Origin: an uncultured Sphingorhabdus sp.
Lineage (GTDB): Bacteria; Pseudomonadota; Alphaproteobacteria; Sphingomonadales; Sphingomonadaceae
NCBI RefSeq assembly: GCF_937872355.1
Contig: NZ_CALMSV010000176.1
Coordinates: forward strand, 1 to 64,000
Reading direction: 5' to 3'
Length of the DNA: 64,000 nucleotides
The position numbers were made by a program, and so were the translations under genes. This document shows, piece by piece, positions 27,030-33,676 of the stretch. The notes beneath the pieces are model-generated. The model searched no databases, had not been told where the DNA came from, and saw nothing but the letters and a program-made list of their open reading frames with translations. Within the stretch, counting starts at the first letter, position 1, and the number at the start of each line of letters is the position of its first letter.

Positions 27030-27748
27030 GGCCGTCACGGCGTTTTTATTATGCGGCGGCCATATTGTTCGCCATTGCGGCAATTGCCTTCATGCCTCTG
27101 CGCTGGGTTGTCGACTTAGCGGTGCCGGAAAAATCAATGGTGGCAGCTTCCGGAGCAGACGGAACAATCTGGTCGGGCCGGATCTATGATGTGCAACTGG
27201 GCAAGCTCGGCATCGGCACTTTGGACGCCGGTATTCAACCGCTGGGACTATTCTTCGGCCAAGTCGGTTTCTGGTTCGAGCAGCCGGCCACTGCTGGGCT
27301 ACCCGGCTTTCGGGGTACAGTCTTCAAAGGGCTCGGCGGTGTTTCTGCCGAAGAGTGGAATGGCAGCGTACCGGTTGCCGAAATCCTGCCCGGTTTCCCC
27401 GTCGCGCAACTTGAATTTGATAATGTATCTGCGTTCTATTCAGCCGGGAAATGCCGCACGGCCAGTGGCAGCGTTCGGCTAAAGCCCGAGGGTCCTTTGT
27501 TTGCGGCGCTTGGTGTCGACGCGGGATTGATGGGTCGGGTGCGGTGTGAGGCAGGCGACCTGTTGCTGCCGCTGGCCAGTGCGTCGGCGATGGAACGGGT
27601 GGAGTTGCGCATATCGGCTGACGGTCGCTACCGCGCGGCGGTGCAACTGCAACAGCCCAACGCGGAGATTGCGCCGATGCTTTCGCTGGCGGGATTTGCG
27701 CCTATCGCAGGCGGCTACCGCAAATCAGGCAAGGGCCGGTTCTGGTAG
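27026..27748 (+). CDS. gspN: Type II secretion protein N
   Basis: 240 residues: N-terminal membrane helix (FYYAAAILFAIAAIAFMPLR) followed by a beta-rich periplasmic domain (SGADGTIWSGRIYDVQLGKL, GSVRLKPEGPLFAALGVDAG) typical of the GspN family, an accessory component not present in all type II systems. It closes the ATGA-coupled part of the operon, with the peptidase gene 14 bases further. Confidence 0.83.
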   Translation: MRPSRRFYYAAAILFAIAAIAFMPLRWVVDLAVPEKSMVAASGADGTIWSGRIYDVQLGKLGIGTLDAGIQPLGLFFGQVGFWFEQPATAGLPGFRGTVFKGLGGVSAEEWNGSVPVAEILPGFPVAQLEFDNVSAFYSAGKCRTASGSVRLKPEGPLFAALGVDAGLMGRVRCEAGDLLLPLASASAMERVELRISADGRYRAAVQLQQPNAEIAPMLSLAGFAPIAGGYRKSGKGRFW

Positions 27749-27762
27749 AGCCAAGCAGCCTA

Positions 27763-28515
27763 TTGCAGCCCATCGCGTCAGTGGGACCGCCGACGCTCGT
27801 GGTACTGGCCACTTTCGTTGGCGCGATCATCGGTAGTTATATCGGCGTTCTGGTGCTGCGCTGGCCATCAGGGGAGCCTACCGTCGGTGGGCGTTCGCGA
27901 TGTGATAGCTGTCAACGGCAACTGGCTTGGTATGACCTTCTGCCGTTGCTGTCTTACCTGTTCCTGCGAGGACGGTGCCGATATTGCAAAGCCGCGATAG
28001 ACCCGGTGCAGGCAATTGCGGAGTGGGTGGGCGCGATCCTGTGCGGGTTGGCCTTCTACCATTTGCCGTTGGAGATCGCAGCCGCGTGCGCGCTATTGTT
28101 TCTTCTGCTCTTACCGTTGGCATTGCTCGATGCACGCTATTTATGGTTGCCCGACCGCTTAGTGATCGCTCTAGCGCTGTGCGGCTTACTACTGGGCGGC
28201 TTGACGTCGGGCGGTGCCGAACTGATCATGCGCTTGTTCGCAGCCGCATTTGCATTTGCCTTGCTCGAAGGCCTGCGACGCTTGTTTCGCGCGGTCCGGC
28301 ACAAGGAGGGGATGGGCGCTGGAGATCCGAAATTGTTCGCAGCGCTTGCACTTTGGCTGTCGCCATATGATTTGCCGCTGCTGATCCTCATAGCATCAAC
28401 GCTTGGCATTGCATTCGCGCTGTTCCTGACGTTCAGAAAGCAGTCGATGCAGCAACTGCCATTCGGTTCGCTTCTGGCCGCTGCGACGGTCATTTTGGTC
28501 TTCGTCCGGCTCTAG
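27763..28515 (+). CDS. gspO: Prepilin peptidase (type IV leader peptidase)
   Basis: 250-residue polytopic membrane aspartic protease that cleaves and N-methylates the pseudopilins encoded upstream. Seen: the N-terminal zinc-binding CDSC ... CRYC of bifunctional enzymes and the two catalytic aspartates in LLDARYLWLPD and GMGAGDPKLF. No ATG fits; TTG at 27763 or GTG at 27781 are candidate starts. It is convergent with the glycosyltransferase gene, whose stop codon is three bases away. Confidence 0.9.
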   Translation: MQPIASVGPPTLVVLATFVGAIIGSYIGVLVLRWPSGEPTVGGRSRCDSCQRQLAWYDLLPLLSYLFLRGRCRYCKAAIDPVQAIAEWVGAILCGLAFYHLPLEIAAACALLFLLLLPLALLDARYLWLPDRLVIALALCGLLLGGLTSGGAELIMRLFAAAFAFALLEGLRRLFRAVRHKEGMGAGDPKLFAALALWLSPYDLPLLILIASTLGIAFALFLTFRKQSMQQLPFGSLLAAATVILVFVRL

Positions 28516-28518
28516 CCA

Positions 28519-29595
28519 TCACCCCGTTTGAAGTTCGGCTGTGGCTTCCGCACCCGAAACCATCGCATCGTGCAGGGCATCGACGAACTGGTCACAGCAT
28601 TTTTCCCAGTCAAAACTTGCTCCCAGCTCTGCAGCGGCCCGCCGCGACGCGCTCTGTGCCTTGACGATGGCGGCAGACAGCGAGACATCCAGCGCCCCTG
28701 CGGCCTGATCTATCTGGTTATAGATACCTCGCGATGATGGTCCCAATATGTCGATCGGTCCCTGTACCGGGAAGGCAGCGACTGGCACGCCACAGGCCAA
28801 AGCTTCAATTAAGACGAGTCCGAATGTGTCAGTCAGGCTGGGGAAGACGAAGACATCGGCGCTGCAATAAGCGCGCGCGAGTTTTTCGCCGTGCAGCGCG
28901 CCTAAGAAATACGCATCCGGAAACTGGTCGCGCAACTCGGCAAGCGCAGGGCCGTCGCCGACGATGACCTTGGTGCCCGCGACGGCAGCGCCGAGAAACG
29001 TTCCAATATTCTTCTCTACCGCTACCCTGCCCACATAAAGCAAAAGCGGTCGTGGCAGGTGCGCCAACTCTTGCAGCGGTTTGTGATCAGGATGGAACAA
29101 TTCGCGGTCGATGCCCCTCGACCATAATTTGGTCTGGCTGATACCGCGCTGCGCAAGCTCATCCATCAACCGATAGGTCGAAACCAGTACGCCCTTTGAA
29201 GGCTTGTGAAAGCGCCGCATGATCGGCCAGAAACGGTCGGGGGACAGGCCTGTCCGCACGGCTGCATAATCCGGAAAACGGGTATGAAAGGCGGTGGTGA
29301 AGGGTACATTGTTGGCGATACACCACGAACGTGCAGCCCAGCCGATTGGCCCTTCGGTGACGATGTGGACAATGTCCGGCTGATAGCGGCGAAGCGTGCG
29401 GCGGACGCCAAATCGCGGCGCAACAGCCAAGCGGATTTCGCTATAACCCGGCGTGGGTAAAGTGATGAACTGGTCGGGGGAGATCAGCTCAATTTCATAG
29501 CCCCGGCGCTGCAGGATCGAAATGGTGGTCGCAAGGCTGCGCACGACGCCATTGGTTTGCGGAAACCAGGCATCGGTGGCGATAGCGATCCTCAT
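28519..29595 (-). CDS. GT4-family glycosyltransferase, Agt-like (glycolipid synthesis)
   Basis: 358 residues with the GT-B fold of family 4. The N-terminal domain starts MRIAIATDAWFPQTNGVVRS; the C-terminal nucleotide-sugar domain has LLLYVGRVAVEKNI, VIVGDGPALAEL, and FPSLTDTFGLVLIEALACG, ending in the EALACG signature. The ATG overlaps the phosphoesterase stop (ATGA), so the two are translated together. In alphaproteobacteria a GT4 enzyme (Agt) next to PlcP glycosylates diacylglycerol to replace phospholipids when phosphate is scarce; that is the likely role. Sugar donor and product are not deducible. A capsule or LPS mannosyltransferase is the alternative. Confidence 0.78.
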   Translation of the reverse strand: MRIAIATDAWFPQTNGVVRSLATTISILQRRGYEIELISPDQFITLPTPGYSEIRLAVAPRFGVRRTLRRYQPDIVHIVTEGPIGWAARSWCIANNVPFTTAFHTRFPDYAAVRTGLSPDRFWPIMRRFHKPSKGVLVSTYRLMDELAQRGISQTKLWSRGIDRELFHPDHKPLQELAHLPRPLLLYVGRVAVEKNIGTFLGAAVAGTKVIVGDGPALAELRDQFPDAYFLGALHGEKLARAYCSADVFVFPSLTDTFGLVLIEALACGVPVAAFPVQGPIDILGPSSRGIYNQIDQAAGALDVSLSAAIVKAQSASRRAAAELGASFDWEKCCDQFVDALHDAMVSGAEATAELQTG

Positions 29596-30467
29596 GCCAC
29601 GGCCTGCATTTGTAGCTGTTTTGCCCTGGCACGGTGCGTTTCGGACCAGTCGAGGATCGACATGGTGCCATCGGATGCCTCGACCAGCGCTGTGCAGCTT
29701 TCGACCCAATCGCCATCATTATAATAAGTCACATCGCCAATTTGCCGGATCTCTGCGCAATGGATGTGGCCGCAAACGACCCCATCGACGCCACGCTCGG
29801 CGGCTTCGCGGGCAACGGCATCTTCGAAGGCACAAACATATTGCACCGCATTTTTGACGCGCTTCTTCAAATAAGAAGATAGCGACCAATAAGGCATGCC
29901 CAGTCGCTTGCGGATCGCGTTCAGCCAGACATTGGCGCGCAGCATCAGCGTGTAGGCCTGATCGCCCAGAAAGGCGAGCCAGCGAGCGTAGAGTACGACA
30001 CCGTCAAACGCATCACCATGCGTGATCAGCAGGCGTTTGCCGTCCGCCGTTTCGTGGATGGCTTCCTGCGCGAGCGTGATGCCGCCAAAGCTGAAACCGG
30101 CATAGTCGCGCAACATTTCGTCATGATTGCCGACGATGAATACGACGCGTGTTCCTTTGTGCGCGATTTTCAGGATGCGGCGGACGATTTCATTATGGCT
30201 ATCAGGCCAATACCAGCCCTTTTTCAGCCGCCAGCCGTCGATGATGTCACCCACCAGATAGAGTGTTTCACACTCGACCGAATGGAGGAAATCAAGCAGC
30301 AGTTCGGCATTGCAGCCTTTGGTGCCCAGATGGATGTCTGAGATCCAGATGGTGCGGTATTTGCTCTTTGGCCTGAAACTGCGGGGTTCGGGGTGGTTGA
30401 TCCAGTCAGGCGGTGCAATCGTCGTTGCTTTGTCGATAATCAGATCGGTGGCAGCATTTCGTAGCAA
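29592..30467 (-). CDS. plcP: PlcP-like metallophosphoesterase (phospholipase C for lipid remodelling)
   Basis: 291-residue calcineurin-fold phosphoesterase with all metal motifs: SDIHLG (about 43), GDIIDGW, GNHDE, THGD and GHIHCAE. The family is often annotated UDP-2,3-diacylglucosamine diphosphatase-like, but at ~290 residues, and in an operon with a GT4 glycosyltransferase, it fits PlcP. PlcP removes phosphocholine or related head groups from phospholipids under phosphate starvation, giving diacylglycerol for Agt. The start is TTG at 30467 with GGGAG eight bases upstream. A candidate PhoB box begins 73 bases upstream. LpxH function is less likely because LpxH is shorter and normally sits among lipid A genes. 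Confidence 0.78.
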   Translation of the reverse strand: MLRNAATDLIIDKATTIAPPDWINHPEPRSFRPKSKYRTIWISDIHLGTKGCNAELLLDFLHSVECETLYLVGDIIDGWRLKKGWYWPDSHNEIVRRILKIAHKGTRVVFIVGNHDEMLRDYAGFSFGGITLAQEAIHETADGKRLLITHGDAFDGVVLYARWLAFLGDQAYTLMLRANVWLNAIRKRLGMPYWSLSSYLKKRVKNAVQYVCAFEDAVAREAAERGVDGVVCGHIHCAEIRQIGDVTYYNDGDWVESCTALVEASDGTMSILDWSETHRARAKQLQMQAVA

Positions 30468-30539
30468 AGTCCGCGCTCCCTGTGTTGGCTGGGACGCTGT
30501 GCTTTTAACCGCGGACTGTTACGCGAAGGGGGCCGGGTG

Positions 30540-30557
30540 ATGACGGTACAGGGACAA
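30540..30557 (-). promoter_or_regulatory. Candidate PhoB box for plcP-agt
   Basis: On the minus strand TTGTCCC and CCGTCAT lie 11 bases apart with linker TGTA. A weaker third half-site (CCGCAAC, 30562-30568) precedes them in phase. The site ends 73 bases before the plcP start. Confidence 0.45.
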
Positions 30558-30564
30558 TTTGGTT

Positions 30565-30584
30565 GCGGCTTTGTTTCAAGCCGC
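30565..30584 (-). terminator. Hairpin after the response-regulator gene
   Basis: GCGGCTT / AAGCCGC form a perfect seven-base stem around a six-base loop, starting four bases after the regulator stop codon. No long T-run follows, so termination may be partial. Confidence 0.45.
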
Positions 30585-30587
30585 AGT

Positions 30588-31265
30588 TCAGGGTATCTCA
30601 AACACATAGCCGATAGGACGGACCGTGCGGATTACCTCGGGCGCGCCGACTTTTTTGAACGCCCGGCGCAGGCGCCCAATCCAAACATCAACCGTTCGGC
30701 TTTCAATCTCATCGAGCGGTTTGCCCGAGAGCTGGATCAGATCTTCGCGCGAAAAAACCTTGTCGGGGCTATGCGCGAAATGCAGCAGCAGCTGGAATTC
30801 ATTCGGGGCCAGATTGACGCGCTGTCCCTTATATTTCACCCGATAGGCTTGCGGTTCAACCACCACGTCGCCTAATTCGATCCTTTCAGCAGTGTCAGAG
30901 GGCATGACATGCAATGCACCATGCTCGATACGCCGTAACACCTCTTCAGGCGACAACAGCCCGACGACATAATCGTCAGCGCCGGCCTGCATGGCTCGCA
31001 CCAGCATATCCTTGTCGGCCTGATCGAAAACCATCGTGATGGTAGATTTCTGTGTGACCGGATCGGCGCGCAACCGTCTGCACATTTCCAGCCCGGAAAT
31101 TTCTGGCAGAATGAAATCGACAAAGCACCAGATATCACCGCCCGATTCCAGTGCAGGCACGGTTGATCCAATGGCAACCAGTGCAATATTTGGCCTCGCC
31201 CGTTGCAATTCGACAAACAGCGAAGGGTTCTGTGAAGTGAACAGAACTGTCTTCGATCCGGTCAT
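30588..31265 (-). CDS. OmpR/PhoB-type response regulator with degenerate receiver
   Basis: 225 residues. The C-terminal winged helix (about 130-225) is clearly OmpR/PhoB type: VNLAPNEFQLLLHFAHSPDK, SREDLIQLSG, then RTVDVWIGRLRRAFKKVG and IRTVRPIGYVFEIP. The N-terminal receiver keeps an aspartate in CFVDFILPE (residue 50). It lacks the acidic pair after strand 1 (TSQN there), the Ser/Thr after strand 4 and the conserved lysine (LLSPEE instead of a KPF-type motif), so Mg-dependent phosphorylation is doubtful. No histidine kinase is adjacent. It probably regulates the flanking phosphorus genes without classical phosphotransfer. A candidate PhoB box stands 48 bases upstream of its own start. Confidence 0.85.
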   Translation of the reverse strand: MTGSKTVLFTSQNPSLFVELQRARPNIALVAIGSTVPALESGGDIWCFVDFILPEISGLEMCRRLRADPVTQKSTITMVFDQADKDMLVRAMQAGADDYVVGLLSPEEVLRRIEHGALHVMPSDTAERIELGDVVVEPQAYRVKYKGQRVNLAPNEFQLLLHFAHSPDKVFSREDLIQLSGKPLDEIESRTVDVWIGRLRRAFKKVGAPEVIRTVRPIGYVFEIP

Positions 31266-31312
31266 GGCATAAAATCCGCAGGTCTGAGTTAAATCCTAAC
31301 TGCAACCTTCAA

Positions 31313-31330
31313 ATGACAGAATCGTGACTC
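31313..31330 (-). promoter_or_regulatory. Candidate PhoB box for the response-regulator gene
   Basis: Minus-strand GAGTCAC-gatt-CTGTCAT: two half-sites 11 bases apart, the second a perfect consensus half-site. It lies about 48 bases upstream of the ATG at 31265. Confidence 0.5.
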
Positions 31331-31386
31331 TTTTGGGTTCGCTGAAAATGGTTGGCGTGTGCGACCACAATCCAACGACACGAAGG

Positions 31387-32121
31387 TCAGGCCAGTGTCT
31401 TCAACTTTGCCTCGATACCCTTCCACAGATTCATGAAGGCGACCGACGCCGGGCAGCTTCGCTGAAATGCACCTATGGGGGCACGGCGGACAGCAACCTG
31501 CTCGATCGCGCTCGACATGGGAATGATCGGCCAGTCGGGTTGGGCTGCGCAAGCGTCACGGTGCAGGGATCGCCTGCGATCGATCATCGAGAAGACGGGC
31601 AGGATTGCCGCATGAGCTTTGACGATTCTTGATAGCTCCAGCCGAACCAGATCAAGTGAACGTCTAGCCAGGGGAGAGGGGGAGAGAGGCACAATGATCA
31701 GATCGGCGGCGCGCATGATCTGTCGCGCGACTTCGTTCATGACTGGCGGACAGTCGAGGATGATGATCTGATATTCGCTTTGCAGTTCTTCCGCGATTTT
31801 TGCGAGCCGACGTTTCTTGCCCAATTGGCTGAAATAGGAATCGAGTTCGATTATGCTGTTGTCTGCTGGCAGCAGATCAAGTCCCTCTACCTCAGTCGCG
31901 GTAATCAGTGACTTCGCCGATCGGTCCTTTGAAAAGATAGAGAAGGCCTGCTTTCCTAGTGGCTCATCCTCACCCAGCAAATAGGCCGCACCGCGTTGCG
32001 GATCGAGTTCCCATAGCAAAGTGCGCTTATTACTGATTGTCGCTGAACACCAAGCAAGGTTTACCGCCATGGTTGACTTGCCGACGCCACCTTTGGGGCT
32101 GAAAATCGCAATGACTGCCAT
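31387..32121 (-). CDS. Orphan ParA/MinD-family ATPase
   Basis: 244 residues with a deviant Walker A (SPKGGVGKSTMAVNLAW, signature lysine present), switch I region WELDPQRGAAYLLG and Walker B IIILDCPPV. These ATPases form ATP-dependent dimers on the nucleoid or membrane and position cargo. There is no ParB, no parS-like repeat and no chromosome partition context. The gene sits between ppx-ppk and the degenerate regulator, all on the minus strand, with gaps of 97 and 121 bases. Cargo could be a polyphosphate granule or the secretion machine; this is inference from position only. Confidence 0.85.
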   Translation of the reverse strand: MAVIAIFSPKGGVGKSTMAVNLAWCSATISNKRTLLWELDPQRGAAYLLGEDEPLGKQAFSIFSKDRSAKSLITATEVEGLDLLPADNSIIELDSYFSQLGKKRRLAKIAEELQSEYQIIILDCPPVMNEVARQIMRAADLIIVPLSPSPLARRSLDLVRLELSRIVKAHAAILPVFSMIDRRRSLHRDACAAQPDWPIIPMSSAIEQVAVRRAPIGAFQRSCPASVAFMNLWKGIEAKLKTLA

Positions 32122-32218
32122 TTATATCCTCCGCCCACATGGGCTGACCCTGGCTACGCTAACATTAAGAATCTTGCATGTCTGTGGCGGGTTGAATGCA
32201 GAAATGTCCTATTTTGAA

Positions 32219-33661
32219 CTAACTTGATTTCCCGACAAAGATATCGTTCAACTGTTTGAGACGCCGCCGCACCGTGGGTGAATCCAGATGGGCAAATTCC
32301 AGCTCGAATTGTAGATTCAGGTTTTTGCTCTCCTGCTTCAGCGCAACGCCCTCCAGACCAATGCCTGTTCCACCATCGAGGCGCTGGGCTAGCCGGACTG
32401 CAAGCCCCCACAGCGTTGCGCGGTCGAGCAGGTCATCGGTTGCGAGCAGGGACAATAAAGGTGGTCGTGTTTTCTTGCCGCCATAGGCTGCATAGAGCCC
32501 GGCTGCCATAACGGCGCGATCCGACGCAGTAACACCGGGCCAATTTCCCTCAAGCGCAAGTTCGGCGGCATGTTCTGCGCGATATTCAGGGTGGCTGTTC
32601 CATGCACTGTCGGCGAGCAGGCACACCGCTTTGCGGAGCCGGTGCAGCGGTTGCGGATCATGCACGAATATGGGTGCGATCCAGTGCGCAATCCGGTCTC
32701 CATGATAGGCAAATCTGGATAAGCGCGCGCCTTCATGCCGGGCAGCAGCGATCAAGGGATCTTCGTTTCGTTGCTCGCTCGACAGGCGGTCGAAAAGCAG
32801 GCCTTCGCGGAGTCCATACACGCTGACAATAATTTCGGACGGCTCAAAGACACGTATCAGTGCCTCCATGGTCGAATAGGCTGTCGACATGAATGGTAAG
32901 CGTGCGTTCGAAACGACACCCGATTGCTCCATTGCCGATCGATTTGCGACCAATTCAGCGAGCGTCTTGCCTGCATCCAGCGGCATCGAATAGTTGGACA
33001 AAATCGTCAGCGGGTAACCGGTTGCGTGCATATGCAATTGGGCGAGTGTCCGCCATGCCCCACCAACAAGATGCAGGGGAAGATTTTTGCGGATCTCAAA
33101 TCCGTCGGTCTCTTCGATCCTCTCTTCAATATCGCGCGCTATGGATTTGGGGCTGCAGTCGGGGCTCTTGGAGAGCGGTATTGTGCCGAATGGCATGGAA
33201 AGCGGTTGCTGCGGCTCGCCATTTTCCACCTTGGCCAGTTCGAGGCTGCCGCCACCCTGATCAGCGACATATCCAGTTGCCCATGGCATATCGCAAACGA
33301 CGCCCAATGCGGATGCACGCGCTTCTTCCTCCCCTGTGATGAGGTCGATGGGCACGCCTGCCTTGGCGGCCCGAAGCAGAAATTCGCCACCATTTTTGGC
33401 TTGTCGGGTGGCTTCAGTCGCGACGACATGACGCTCACCGACATTCATCGCAACGGTCAGTGCATCAAACCGTTGCAGGGCGGCGATAGCCTGCTTCATG
33501 GTTTCGGGCGCTATCTCTCCGCTTTTTGCGACACTTTCCCCGAGCGCCACACGCGCCTTTTCGTTGTAGATGGGCATGGGTGCGCGGGCGGGACCGCCAT
33601 AGACGACCAGACGGATCGCGTTTGAGCCGATGTCGATGACGGCGCGAGGGGATTGGATCAT
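32219..33661 (-). CDS. ppx: Exopolyphosphatase / pppGpp phosphohydrolase family
   Basis: 480 residues of the ASKHA-fold Ppx/GppA family. Seen: VIDIGSNAIRLVVYGG at the N-terminus (phosphate-1 loop), EEARASALGVVCDMPW, the second phosphate loop GYVADQGGGSLELAKV, and a C-terminal HD-like helical domain. It releases phosphate from polyphosphate or hydrolyses pppGpp. It starts 15 bases after ppk on the same strand, so synthesis and degradation of polyphosphate are coexpressed. The context favours polyphosphate over pppGpp. Confidence 0.9.
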   Translation of the reverse strand: MIQSPRAVIDIGSNAIRLVVYGGPARAPMPIYNEKARVALGESVAKSGEIAPETMKQAIAALQRFDALTVAMNVGERHVVATEATRQAKNGGEFLLRAAKAGVPIDLITGEEEARASALGVVCDMPWATGYVADQGGGSLELAKVENGEPQQPLSMPFGTIPLSKSPDCSPKSIARDIEERIEETDGFEIRKNLPLHLVGGAWRTLAQLHMHATGYPLTILSNYSMPLDAGKTLAELVANRSAMEQSGVVSNARLPFMSTAYSTMEALIRVFEPSEIIVSVYGLREGLLFDRLSSEQRNEDPLIAAARHEGARLSRFAYHGDRIAHWIAPIFVHDPQPLHRLRKAVCLLADSAWNSHPEYRAEHAAELALEGNWPGVTASDRAVMAAGLYAAYGGKKTRPPLLSLLATDDLLDRATLWGLAVRLAQRLDGGTGIGLEGVALKQESKNLNLQFELEFAHLDSPTVRRRLKQLNDIFVGKSS

Positions 33662-33676
33662 GTTCGGCGAATAGGC

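Noticed and set aside
29592..30467. Assigning the phosphoesterase as LpxH of lipid A synthesis
   Set aside because: It is about 50 residues longer than LpxH, sits with a GT4 glycosyltransferase and ppk/ppx, and has a PhoB-like box; PlcP fits better.
30510..30535. A single GTAACAGTC stretch upstream of plcP as a PhoB box
   Set aside because: No partner half-site stands 11 bases away; the pair at 30540-30557 is the better candidate.
31387..32121. Plasmid or chromosome partition module
   Set aside because: Only the ParA-type ATPase is present; no ParB gene, no parS-like repeats and no replication genes nearby.
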